A stretch of 8,735 bases of DNA from the NCBI GenBank assembly GCA_963657295.1, contig CAVKMX010000098.1:1-8735 (forward strand), written 5' to 3'. The notes below the pieces were generated by a model that made no database searches, had not been told where the DNA came from, and worked only from the letters and a program-made list of their open reading frames with translations. Every line of letters starts with the position of its first letter. The first letter of the stretch is position 1. The DNA comes from CAG-791 sp963657295 (GTDB taxonomy: Bacteria > Bacillota > Clostridia > Lachnospirales > Lachnospiraceae). The translations under genes and the position numbers were made by a program. Shown here one piece after another: positions 1 to 6,809 of this stretch.

Positions 1-2
1 AA

Positions 3-1325
3 TTAAAGGAAACCATTCAGCTTCTGAAGGAAAACGGCATCGAGGTCATTCTGGATGTTGTCTTCAACCATACGGCAGAGGGCGGAGAGGGCGGCCCGTT
101 TATTTCCTTCAAGGGCATCGACAACAATATTTACTACATGCTGACGCCGGACGGCAAATATTACAATTTCTCCGGCTGCGGCAATACCATGAACTGCAAC
201 CACCCCATCGTTCAGAGCTTCATCGTGGAATGTCTCCGGTACTGGGTGACGCGGTTTCACGTGGATGGGTTCCGCTTTGATCTCGCCAGCATTCTCGGAC
301 GCGCCGCGGACGGTACGCCGCTGCAGGATCCGCCGCTCCTGAAAAAGCTGGCCTATGATCCGATTCTGGGCAATGTGAAGCTGATTGCAGAGGCCTGGGA
401 TGCCGGCGGCATGTATCAGGTGGGCTCCTTTCCTGCCTACAATCGCTGGGCGGAGTGGAACGGCAAGTACCGTGACTGCATGCGGGATTTTCTGAAGGGA
501 AATTATTGGAATGCGCCGGAGGCCGCGGTCCGCATGACCGGCTCCATGGATCTGTATTACGGCGTTTATATGGGGTATACCAGCTCGGTGAATTTCCTGA
601 CCTGCCATGACGGCTTCACCCTGTATGACCTGTACGCCTACAACCACAAGCGCAATGAGGCAAACGGCTGGGAGAACTCCGACGGCTCCAACGACAACCG
701 CTCCTGGAACTGCGGTGCGGAGGGGGAAACCGATGATCCGGCGGTGAATGCACTTCGCTTTCAGATGATGCGCAATGCCATCACAACGCTTATGTGCAGC
801 CGCGGGACGCCCATGATTCTGGCCGGCGATGAGTTCGGCAACACACAGTACGGCAACAACAACGGCTATTGTCAGGACAATGAAATCTCCTGGCTGAACT
901 GGAATTTTCTGGAGAAAAACCGCAGCTTCTATGAGTTCTATAAGGGAGTGATTGCCTTCCGCAAGGAGCATCCCTGCATCAGCCGCAAGATGGAGCCGGC
1001 CAGGTGCGGCTTCCCGGATGTATCCGTAAACGGCGGGGATCCGGCCTTTCATGAGGTGACGGTGCAGACCAAGACACTCGGCGTCCTGTATGCCGGATAT
1101 GACACAGACAGGCAGAAGGACGATGTGGTTTATGTCCTGGTGAATTCTCACTGGGAGAACACCTCGGCAAGGGTTCCGGATCTGCCGGAGGGAATGTCCT
1201 GGCGTGTCGCCATCGATACGGCAGCCATCAATTGCGGTGAGTATCTCAGCACATCACGGGTGCCGGTCGTGGGAGGAAGAGTGGCGCTGGCAGGACGAGG
1301 TGTTGTTGTCCTGGTGGCGGAATGA
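3..1325 (+). CDS. glgX: Glycogen debranching enzyme, GlgX/isoamylase type (5'-truncated)
   Basis: This is the C-terminal 440 residues of a glycoside hydrolase family 13 enzyme that cuts alpha-1,6 branches of glycogen or its limit dextrins in the cytoplasm. The reading frame is open from base 3, so the N-terminal CBM48-like part and the start of the barrel lie outside the window; the ATG at 138 is internal. All four GH13 signature regions are visible: region I DVVFNHT (54-74), region II GFRFDLASIL with the nucleophile Asp codon at 279, region III AEAWD with the acid/base Glu codon at 390, and region IV CHDGFTLYDL with the transition-state Asp codon at 609. The insert with KRNEANGWENSDGSNDN after region IV and the NWNFLEKN segment are typical of the GlgX/isoamylase branch rather than of alpha-amylases. 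A beta-sandwich C domain ends at the TGA. A pullulanase-like specificity is not excluded. Its role in glycogen breakdown is inferred from family; no other glg gene is in view. Confidence 0.9.
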   Translation, partial: LKETIQLLKENGIEVILDVVFNHTAEGGEGGPFISFKGIDNNIYYMLTPDGKYYNFSGCGNTMNCNHPIVQSFIVECLRYWVTRFHVDGFRFDLASILGRAADGTPLQDPPLLKKLAYDPILGNVKLIAEAWDAGGMYQVGSFPAYNRWAEWNGKYRDCMRDFLKGNYWNAPEAAVRMTGSMDLYYGVYMGYTSSVNFLTCHDGFTLYDLYAYNHKRNEANGWENSDGSNDNRSWNCGAEGETDDPAVNALRFQMMRNAITTLMCSRGTPMILAGDEFGNTQYGNNNGYCQDNEISWLNWNFLEKNRSFYEFYKGVIAFRKEHPCISRKMEPARCGFPDVSVNGGDPAFHEVTVQTKTLGVLYAGYDTDRQKDDVVYVLVNSHWENTSARVPDLPEGMSWRVAIDTAAINCGEYLSTSRVPVVGGRVALAGRGVVVLVAE

Positions 1326-1440
1326 AAATACTGCGAACGGAATCACACTTCTTTCACAATCCTGTGCTACGGTAGAAGAGCGGGGGCGCAGGTGAGTGCG
1401 GCGGGCTTCACTTGTTCCCGGTCTGCAGGCGGAGGCTGAT
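1326..1440. other. Intergenic gap, glgX to response regulator
   Basis: This 115-base spacer holds no gene and no hairpin with a T-run that would serve as an intrinsic terminator. The only promoter-like string is TGCTACGGT at 1365-1373, which has the TGnTA pattern of an extended -10 but no fitting -35 box about 17 bases upstream. Either the two-component genes are read through from glgX or they use a weak promoter that cannot be called by eye. Confidence 0.4.
1431..1435 (+). promoter_or_regulatory. Ribosome binding site fixing the response-regulator start
   Basis: GGAGG lies six bases before the ATG at 1441. The frame is open further upstream to a GTG at 1396, but that codon would add 15 residues before the canonical MLKILVVDDE beginning of the receiver domain and would place this site inside the gene. 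The ATG at 1441 is therefore preferred. Confidence 0.75.
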
Positions 1441-2154
1441 ATGTTGAAGATTCTGGTGGTTGACGATGAAGAGCGCATGCGCAAGCTGGTGCATGATTTT
1501 CTTGCCAGGTCCGGCTATGAGGTGTACGAGGCGTCCAACGGCATCGAGGCGCTGGATGTCTATGACCGGCACCCGGACATTGCTCTGCTGATTCTGGATG
1601 TGATGATGCCGCAGCTGGACGGCTACGGCGTTACGAGAGAGATTCGGAAGACGTCCAAGGTTCCCATCATCATGCTGACAGCGAAATCCGAGGAGCAGGA
1701 TGAGCTGCAGGGATTCGAGTTGGGCATCAGCGATTATGTGCGCAAGCCCTTCAGTCCGCGTGTCCTGGTCGCCCGTGTGGAGGCCCTGCTGGCACGGGAA
1801 GGGCACGGAAAGGATTCAGAACGACTGGAGAGCAGCGGCATTGTCATCGACAAGGCTGCGCATCAGGTCACCATCGACGGCAATCCTGTGGAGCTCTCTG
1901 CCAAGGAATTCGAGCTGATGGCGTACTTCCTCGAGAACAGCGGACGGGCGCTTTCCAGAGAACAGATTCTCAACCACGTCTGGAATTACGACTACTACGG
2001 GGATGCGCGGACCATAGACACACACGTAAAAAAGCTGCGCAGCAAGATGGGAGAAAAGGGAGATCTCATCAAGACCATCTGGGGACTCGGGTACAAATTC
2101 AGTCCTGAACAATCGTTGTCCGCCGGTGATCAGCGGCAGGAAAGGGGAAAATGA
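1441..2154 (+). CDS. OmpR/PhoB-family response regulator
   Basis: This 237-residue cytoplasmic protein is a DNA-binding transcription regulator switched by phosphorylation. Residues 1-120 form the receiver domain: acidic pocket D8-D9, phospho-acceptor D53 in LILDVMMPQLDG, T80 in the MLTAK strand, and K102 in YVRKPF. Residues about 130-222 form a winged-helix domain with the hallmark blocks VELSAKEFELMAYF, LSREQILNHVW, DARTIDTHVKKLRSKMG and IKTIWGLGYKF. A polar tail of about 15 residues follows the last beta-strand. The start is set by GGAGG at 1431. The stop overlaps the start of the kinase gene by ATGA, so the two are translationally coupled and almost certainly form a cognate pair. Length and all phosphorylation residues are normal, so the protein should be active. 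Target genes cannot be read from the sequence; autoregulation is usual for such pairs, but I see no clear operator upstream. Confidence 0.93.
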   Translation: MLKILVVDDEERMRKLVHDFLARSGYEVYEASNGIEALDVYDRHPDIALLILDVMMPQLDGYGVTREIRKTSKVPIIMLTAKSEEQDELQGFELGISDYVRKPFSPRVLVARVEALLAREGHGKDSERLESSGIVIDKAAHQVTIDGNPVELSAKEFELMAYFLENSGRALSREQILNHVWNYDYYGDARTIDTHVKKLRSKMGEKGDLIKTIWGLGYKFSPEQSLSAGDQRQERGK

Positions 2155-3767
2155 AAATCCGAAAAAACGTTCTGTTTCATCAGAAAGGGACAGGTACGGA
2201 TCTGGAAAAGGATGCTGCAGAGGCGGCATCCTTTTTTTCGATCCAATGGGAATTTGCCGCTCTTTTCTTTGGCCTGATGGCCGGAGCGATTGCGCTGATC
2301 CTGCTCGTGAACACGGCTTTTCTGGAGCGTTATTACAATCGGGAGAAACAGGAGACGCTCAAGGAAACCTATGAACGGCTGGAGGAAGCGGCCTCCTCCA
2401 ATGCCATCGAGTCCATTGCCTTCGGCAGAGAACTGACGCAGATTGCCAACAAGGACAACATCAGCATCCTCGTCATTGATGAAGAATCCAAGACCGTCCG
2501 TTCCATGTGTCAGGATCTGGACACCATGATGATGCGCATGTGGGACAATCTGCTGGAGAATACCGACCAGCTCCCGGATGATTTTGACGAGACAAGGGTA
2601 CAGTCCTGGCAGGCAGACCGTCATGCTCCGGATTATTACATCGTGCAGACACTCCTGAATGAGGAGAATACGAGGGTACAGGTGGTGCTCGACAAGGCCT
2701 CCGGAACGCAGTTTATGGAGCGCTGGGGATTGCTCTCGAACGGCTCCTATTATCTGCTGCGCACGGCAATGGATTCCCTGCGCACCAATGCCGGCATTGC
2801 CAATCGTTTCATCCTCCTCGCCGGAGGCTTCGTGGTCATTCTGGGTTTTGCGGTGGCCCTGCTGCTGTCCGGACGCATCACAAGACCGATCCTGGAGATG
2901 GCCGAGCTGTCACAGAAGATGAAACGGCTGGATTTCTCCGCCAAATATCAGGGGACAGCGCACAACGAGATCTCGATTCTCGGAAAAAACATGAATGAAA
3001 TGTCCGAGACGCTCGAGAGCACCATCTCCGAGCTTAAAAATGTCAACGCACAGCTGCTGCAGGATATTGAGCGTCGGAATCAGACGGAAATCATGCAGCG
3101 GGAGTTCATCTCCAATGTTACGCACGAGCTGAAGACCCCCATTGCACTGATTCAGGGATATGCGGAGGGGCTGCAGGACGGTCTGGCGGAGGAGCAGGAG
3201 GACCGGGATTATTACTGCAGCGTCATTGTCGACGAAGCACGCAAAATGAACGGAATGGTTCAGAAATTCCTCGCACTGACGCACCTGGAGTTCGGACAGG
3301 ACAATGAACTGAATTACGAGAATTTTGATCTGCTGGAGCTGATTCAGGGGTACCTTCGAACCTCGGAGCTCCTGATCCGCAGCCATGAGATTCAGGTGCG
3401 TCTGGAAGAGACAGACCCCGTTTATGTCTGGGGAGATCCCTTTTATGCCGAGGAGGTGTTTCAGAATTACTTTACCAATGCAGTGAATCACTGTGACGGA
3501 GAGAAAGTGATTGACATACGTTTCGAACGAAAGGAAAATAAGGTTCGAGTTTGTGTTTTCAATACCGGGTCCCCCATTCCTGAGGAATCGCTTTCCAGAA
3601 TCTGGGATAAATTCTATAAGGTGGATAAGGCGCGTACGAGAGAATACGGCGGCTCCGGGGTCGGATTGTCGATTGTAAAGGCCATTATGGAGCTGATGCA
3701 CGAAGCGTACGGCGTCCGCAATCGGGAAAACGGCGTCGAGTTCTGGTATGAATTCTCCACCCGGTGA
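2151..3767 (+). CDS. Membrane sensor histidine kinase (HAMP-HisKA-HATPase)
   Basis: This 538-residue kinase is the partner of the regulator just upstream, whose stop it overlaps by ATGA. It has a cytoplasmic N-terminal stretch of about 34 residues, a first membrane helix at about 35-58, an extracytoplasmic sensor of about 160 residues (59-218), a second helix at about 220-241, a HAMP linker at about 242-295 leading into a coiled-coil, and HisKA with H325 in the block VTHELKTPIALIQGYAEGL. The ATPase domain carries an N-box with N443 and N446 (YFTNAVNH), a G1 box reading NTG at 471-473, the F-box IWDKFYK (484-490), and the G2 box GGSGVGLSIVKAIMEL from 500. The canonical G1 Asp is Asn, a variation familiar in Firmicutes kinases, so loss of activity is not implied. 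The sensor opens with a charged helix and resembles no ligand-binding domain I can name, so the signal is unknown. Confidence 0.92.
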   Translation: MKIRKNVLFHQKGTGTDLEKDAAEAASFFSIQWEFAALFFGLMAGAIALILLVNTAFLERYYNREKQETLKETYERLEEAASSNAIESIAFGRELTQIANKDNISILVIDEESKTVRSMCQDLDTMMMRMWDNLLENTDQLPDDFDETRVQSWQADRHAPDYYIVQTLLNEENTRVQVVLDKASGTQFMERWGLLSNGSYYLLRTAMDSLRTNAGIANRFILLAGGFVVILGFAVALLLSGRITRPILEMAELSQKMKRLDFSAKYQGTAHNEISILGKNMNEMSETLESTISELKNVNAQLLQDIERRNQTEIMQREFISNVTHELKTPIALIQGYAEGLQDGLAEEQEDRDYYCSVIVDEARKMNGMVQKFLALTHLEFGQDNELNYENFDLLELIQGYLRTSELLIRSHEIQVRLEETDPVYVWGDPFYAEEVFQNYFTNAVNHCDGEKVIDIRFERKENKVRVCVFNTGSPIPEESLSRIWDKFYKVDKARTREYGGSGVGLSIVKAIMELMHEAYGVRNRENGVEFWYEFSTR

Positions 3768-3789
3768 CGACAGGAGAGAAGGTTGCGCA

Positions 3790-3807
3790 GCCGCAGCCGG
3801 CTGCGGC
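3790..3807. repeat. 18-base perfect GC-rich palindrome upstream of hisH
   Basis: GCCGCAGCCGGCTGCGGC is its own reverse complement. It lies in the 54-base spacer between the kinase stop and the hisH start, ending 14 bases before the hisH ATG and close to its ribosome site at 3812. As RNA it could fold into a seven-pair stem with a CCGG loop. No T-run follows, so it is not a standard intrinsic terminator. It may be a protein-binding site, a processing hairpin that sets the boundary between the kinase and his messages, or a brake on hisH translation. Confidence 0.6.
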
Positions 3808-3811
3808 ATAC

Positions 3812-3816
3812 AGAGG
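3812..3816 (+). promoter_or_regulatory. Ribosome binding site fixing the hisH start
   Basis: AGAGG sits five bases before the ATG at 3822. An upstream in-frame TTG at 3783 would add 13 basic residues (RSRSRLRH...) coded by the palindrome, ahead of the family's usual MKxxIIDYGAGN beginning. The ATG is therefore preferred. Confidence 0.6.
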
Positions 3817-3821
3817 TAAAG

Positions 3822-4505
3822 ATGAAAGCTGCGATTATTGATTACGGTGCAGGGAATCTCCGCAGTGTGGAAAATGCACTTCATACCCTCGGCGTCTGTG
3901 CGCAGACAACCGCTGATCCGGATGTGATCGCCGGTGCCGACCATGTGATTCTCCCGGGAGTCGGTTCCTTCGGCGATGCCATGCGGCAGCTGCGGGAGCG
4001 CGGACTGGAGGATGTGATTCATCATGTCTGTGAGAGCGGAACCCCGTTTCTGGGAATCTGTCTCGGCCTGCAGATTCTGTTCGATGAGAGCGAGGAAAGT
4101 CCCGGCGTTCGCGGACTTTCCATCCTGAAGGGGCGCGTGGTACGGTTTCCTTCGGATCTTCCGGATTCCTTTCGGCGTTCCATCGGCGCAGAGCACGCCG
4201 TTCTGAAAGTGCCGGAGATCGGATGGAATGCACTGCAGTATCCCGGGACGAAGGCTCCTGATCCGGAGAAAAGAAAAACGGGACGGCTGTTCAGGGGGAT
4301 TCCGGAGGGGAGCCACGTCTATTACGTGCACTCCTATTACCTCCGGGCGGAGGATCCGTCCATCGTGACGGCGAGATCGGAATACGGCATTGGCTTTGAC
4401 GCCAGCATAGAGTGCGGGAATGTGTTCGCCTGTCAGTTTCACCCGGAGAAATCCGAACGCATCGGCATGCAGATTCTCCGGAATTTTCTGCAGGTAAACG
4501 CCTGA
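3822..4505 (+). CDS. hisH: Imidazole glycerol phosphate synthase, glutaminase subunit
   Basis: HisH hydrolyses glutamine and passes ammonia to HisF for the fifth step of histidine synthesis. The 227-residue product begins with IIDYGAGNLRSVENAL, has the oxyanion-strand motif LPGVGSFGDAM, the nucleophile C80 in GICLGLQ, and the partners H207 and E209 in FACQFHPEKSE: the complete class I amidotransferase triad. HSYY at about 174-177 is also conserved. It is longer than the usual 195-210 residues. The extra sequence seems to lie at about 111-126 (SDLPDSFRRSIGAEHA) and 141-153 (PGTKAPDPEKRKT), on either side of the VPEIGWN block, which is normally PHxGWN. Only 15 bases separate it from hisF, in the expected order for two subunits of one complex. 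No promoter is obvious in front, so transcription may come from the two-component genes. Identity is certain; the effect of the insertions is not. Confidence 0.96.
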   Translation: MKAAIIDYGAGNLRSVENALHTLGVCAQTTADPDVIAGADHVILPGVGSFGDAMRQLRERGLEDVIHHVCESGTPFLGICLGLQILFDESEESPGVRGLSILKGRVVRFPSDLPDSFRRSIGAEHAVLKVPEIGWNALQYPGTKAPDPEKRKTGRLFRGIPEGSHVYYVHSYYLRAEDPSIVTARSEYGIGFDASIECGNVFACQFHPEKSERIGMQILRNFLQVNA

Positions 4506-4520
4506 AAGGAGACGAACAGG

Positions 4521-5282
4521 ATGCTGACCAAACGAATCATTCCCTGTCTGGATGTAAAGGACGGACGCGTAGTAAAGGGCGTTCATTTTGTTCAGCTTAA
4601 GGATGCCGGAGATCCGGTGGAAATCGGAGCGGCCTATTCCCGCGCCGGCGCGGATGAACTGGTCTTTCTGGATATCACGGCGACCAGTGACGCAAGAGAT
4701 ACGGTGACGGACATGGTGCGCCGTGTGGCGGAAAACGTATTCATCCCCTTCACGGTGGGTGGAGGAATCCGTACCGTGGAAGATATGAAGGCTATCCTGC
4801 GGGAGGGGGCGGATAAGATTTCCGTGAATTCCGCTGCCGTAAGGAGACCGGAGCTGATCGCCGAGGGAGCGGAGAAGTTCGGCAGCCAATGCATCACGGT
4901 AGCCATTGACGCAAGGCGCAGAGACAATGGAGAGGGCTGGACGGTTTATGTTGCCGGCGGGCGCACGGATACCGGGCTGGACGCCGTAGAATGGGCGGAA
5001 AGAGTGCAGGAGCTGGGAGCCGGAGAAATTCTGCTCACCAGTATGGACGGAGACGGCACGAAGGCCGGCTACGACATTGCATTGACCAGGGCCGTTTCCG
5101 ATGCCGTGCGCATCCCCGTGGTGGCATCCGGCGGTGCAGGAACAAAGGAGCATTTTCTGGAGGCTCTGACGGACGGCGGGGCGGATGCGGCGCTGGCAGC
5201 CTCCCTGTTTCATTACAGGGAGCTGGAGATTATGCAGGTCAAGGAATACCTGAGGGGACACGGCGTGCCCGTCCGGCTGTAG
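4521..5282 (+). CDS. hisF: Imidazole glycerol phosphate synthase, cyclase subunit
   Basis: HisF uses ammonia from HisH to convert PRFAR into imidazole glycerol phosphate and AICAR, linking histidine synthesis to purine synthesis. The 253-residue length is normal for the (beta/alpha)8 barrel. Visible signatures are KRIIPCLDVKDGRVVKG with catalytic D11 and K19, LVFLDITA, the phosphate-binding VGGGIR, the second catalytic acid D130 in VAIDARR, LLTSMDGDGTKAGYD with D176, and VVASGGAGTKEHF followed by ADAALAASLFHY for the second phosphate site. AAAGGAG at 4505-4511, nine bases before the ATG, gives a good start. It follows hisH by 15 bases and precedes pepD by 20, so the three are almost certainly one transcript. 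The rest of the histidine pathway (hisA, hisIE and others) is not adjacent, so the his genes are at least partly split in this genome. Confidence 0.97.
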   Translation: MLTKRIIPCLDVKDGRVVKGVHFVQLKDAGDPVEIGAAYSRAGADELVFLDITATSDARDTVTDMVRRVAENVFIPFTVGGGIRTVEDMKAILREGADKISVNSAAVRRPELIAEGAEKFGSQCITVAIDARRRDNGEGWTVYVAGGRTDTGLDAVEWAERVQELGAGEILLTSMDGDGTKAGYDIALTRAVSDAVRIPVVASGGAGTKEHFLEALTDGGADAALAASLFHYRELEIMQVKEYLRGHGVPVRL

Positions 5283-5287
5283 AGGAG

Positions 5288-5294
5288 AAGGAGG
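5288..5294 (+). promoter_or_regulatory. Strong ribosome binding site fixing the pepD start
   Basis: AAGGAGG is placed eight bases before the ATG at 5303. The same frame is open far upstream inside hisF, but that sequence is an arginine- and glycine-rich shadow with no family resemblance, so translation is taken to begin at 5303. Confidence 0.8.
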
Positions 5295-5302
5295 AACAGA
5301 AG

Positions 5303-6778
5303 ATGGAACAGGATGTCATGCACAATGCCGTTTGCGGTGATGCAGAGCCGCAGCGGGTGCTGCACTTTTTTGAGGAGATCTGCCGGATACCGCACGGCTC
5401 CTATCACGTGGAGGAGATCAGCAGCTATCTGACATCCTTTGCAGCGGAAAGGGGACTGGAGTACGTTCAGGATGCGTCCCTCAACGTGATCATCCGAAAG
5501 GATGCGTCAAAGGGCGCCGCGAGTCAGGAGCCCCTGATCCTCCAGGGACACATGGACATGGTACTGGAGAAGGAAAAGGGGTGTCCGCTGGATCTGGAGA
5601 CCCAGCCCATTGTGCTGCAGTGTGACGGAGAGAATCTGTATGCGAAGGGAACCACACTGGGCGGCGACGACGGAATTGCCGTTGCCATGATGCTGGCTCT
5701 GCTGGATGACGACACCATCCCGCATCCGCCGCTGGAATGCGTGTTCACGGTCAATGAGGAGGTCGGGCTGCAGGGAGCATCCGCTCTGGATACCGACGTG
5801 CTCTCCGGCCGCCGGATGATCAATCTCGACTCGGAGAAAGAGGGCGTTTTCATTGTCGGCTGTGCCGGAGGAGCGGAGGCAAACACGGTGCTCCCCGTCA
5901 CGAGAAGGAAGCACGCCGGCCGCCGGCTGACCCTTACAATCGAGGGACTGCTGGGAGGCCATTCCGGAGAATGCATCCATCTTGGCAGAGCCAATGCGGA
6001 TCTGCTGATGGGACGGATTCTGAATAAGCTCCGGGAGAAGGAAACGGTGCGTCTGATCTCTCTGGAGGGCGGGCAGCGTGACAACGCGATTCCGCGCAGC
6101 TGCACCGCGGAGCTGCTGCTGAAGAAGAAGGCAGATCCTGTGCGCACGAAGAAGCTGATTTCCGGCTGGATGGAGCAGATTCAGGCGGAATATGCGGAAA
6201 CGGATCCCGGCATCACCTGGTCTCTGACCTGGGGGGAAACGGACGGAAAACCGGCGCGGGCCATCACCCGAAAGGATACGGAGAGGATCATCACCTACCT
6301 GATGCTGGTGCCCAACGGCGTCATGGAAATGGAACCGGGATCGGAGCATCTTCCGAGGACCTCCGTGAATCTCGGCATCCTGAGGACAACGCAGACACAA
6401 CTGGAGACGGTGCACATGGCCCGCTCCAGCGTAGAATCCCAGAAGGAATACCTGCTGGAAAGAATCCGGCTGCTGGCCTGTGCACTGGGAGGAAGCGGCA
6501 GAACCGAGCATTCCTATCCGGCCTGGGAGCGGAAGAGCAGCTCCGCTCTCTGCAGCCGGATGGCAGAGATTTATGAGCGTCAGACCGGAGAAAAGCCGGC
6601 GATCGCGGTTTTCCATGCCGGTCTGGAGTGCGGCCTGTTCACGGATAAGATCAAGGGCTTGGACTGCCTTTCCATGGGACCCGATATGATGGGTGTTCAC
6701 ACGTCGGAGGAGAGACTTTCCCTTTCTTCCGTGCAGCGCGTCTGGTCCTTCCTCCTTGCCGTTTTAAAGGAGATTTAG
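5303..6778 (+). CDS. pepD: Aminoacyl-histidine dipeptidase (M20C, PepD)
   Basis: This 491-residue cytosolic metallopeptidase belongs to MEROPS family M20C, which splits Xaa-His and other unblocked dipeptides. The di-zinc site is complete by motif: H83 and D85 in LQGHMDMV, bridging D122 in LGGDDGIA, catalytic E152 and metal ligand E153 in TVNEEVGLQGA, D176 in INLDSEKEG, and H466 near the end in MMGVHTSEERLSL. Spacing matches the family closely. The dimerisation or lid domain spans roughly residues 205-390, with GLLGGHSGECIHLGRANA at its start, and the N-terminal block VLHFFEEICRIPHGSYHVEEI is typical. Placement 20 bases after hisF suggests that release of histidine from peptides is co-expressed with its synthesis; this link is inference, since PepD enzymes are broad in substrate. 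No signal peptide is visible. A general dipeptidase role is the main alternative. Confidence 0.94.
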   Translation: MEQDVMHNAVCGDAEPQRVLHFFEEICRIPHGSYHVEEISSYLTSFAAERGLEYVQDASLNVIIRKDASKGAASQEPLILQGHMDMVLEKEKGCPLDLETQPIVLQCDGENLYAKGTTLGGDDGIAVAMMLALLDDDTIPHPPLECVFTVNEEVGLQGASALDTDVLSGRRMINLDSEKEGVFIVGCAGGAEANTVLPVTRRKHAGRRLTLTIEGLLGGHSGECIHLGRANADLLMGRILNKLREKETVRLISLEGGQRDNAIPRSCTAELLLKKKADPVRTKKLISGWMEQIQAEYAETDPGITWSLTWGETDGKPARAITRKDTERIITYLMLVPNGVMEMEPGSEHLPRTSVNLGILRTTQTQLETVHMARSSVESQKEYLLERIRLLACALGGSGRTEHSYPAWERKSSSALCSRMAEIYERQTGEKPAIAVFHAGLECGLFTDKIKGLDCLSMGPDMMGVHTSEERLSLSSVQRVWSFLLAVLKEI

Positions 6779-6792
6779 CAAAAGACTTTTGC
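6778..6792. repeat. Inverted repeat at the pepD/ung junction
   Basis: GCAAAAG and CTTTTGC flank a single A. The repeat starts on the last base of the pepD stop codon and ends five bases before the GAGGGGAGG purine tract used by ung. As RNA it would form a weak six-pair hairpin. It is too A/U-rich and lacks the trailing T-run of a strong terminator. It might modestly lower ung expression or be an operator; chance is possible. Confidence 0.4.
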
Positions 6793-6796
6793 CTGA

Positions 6797-6805
6797 GAGG
6801 GGAGG
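6797..6805 (+). promoter_or_regulatory. Ribosome binding site fixing the ung start
   Basis: The purine tract GAGGGGAGG ends four bases before the ATG at 6810. It lies within the N-terminal extension that an upstream TTG at 6789 would create, which argues for the ATG. The resulting numbering also puts the catalytic residues at the same positions as in E. coli Ung. Confidence 0.65.
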
Positions 6806-6809
6806 CCGT

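Noticed and set aside
138..140. ATG at 138 as the start of the debranching enzyme
   Set aside because: The frame is open and family-like upstream to base 3, including the essential region I DVVFNHT, so this Met is internal and the gene is cut by the window edge.
3..1151. Minus-strand open frame opposite glgX
   Set aside because: The plus strand shows all four GH13 catalytic regions in order; the antisense frame has no domain signature.
3783..3812. Weak promoter for hisH (TTGCGC ... CATACA)
   Set aside because: Each box matches only about three of six consensus bases, and the region is occupied by the GC-rich palindrome.
2910..5261. Very long open frame (783 codons) on the minus strand opposite the kinase, hisH and hisF genes
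   Set aside because: The three plus-strand genes carry clear catalytic motifs throughout, whereas the antisense translation is rich in His, Arg, Gln and Leu without a recognisable domain. Such long antisense frames are expected from third-position bias in G+C-rich genes.
5507..6700. Long minus-strand open frame opposite pepD
   Set aside because: It lies entirely within a gene with a complete M20C metal site and shows no motif of its own.
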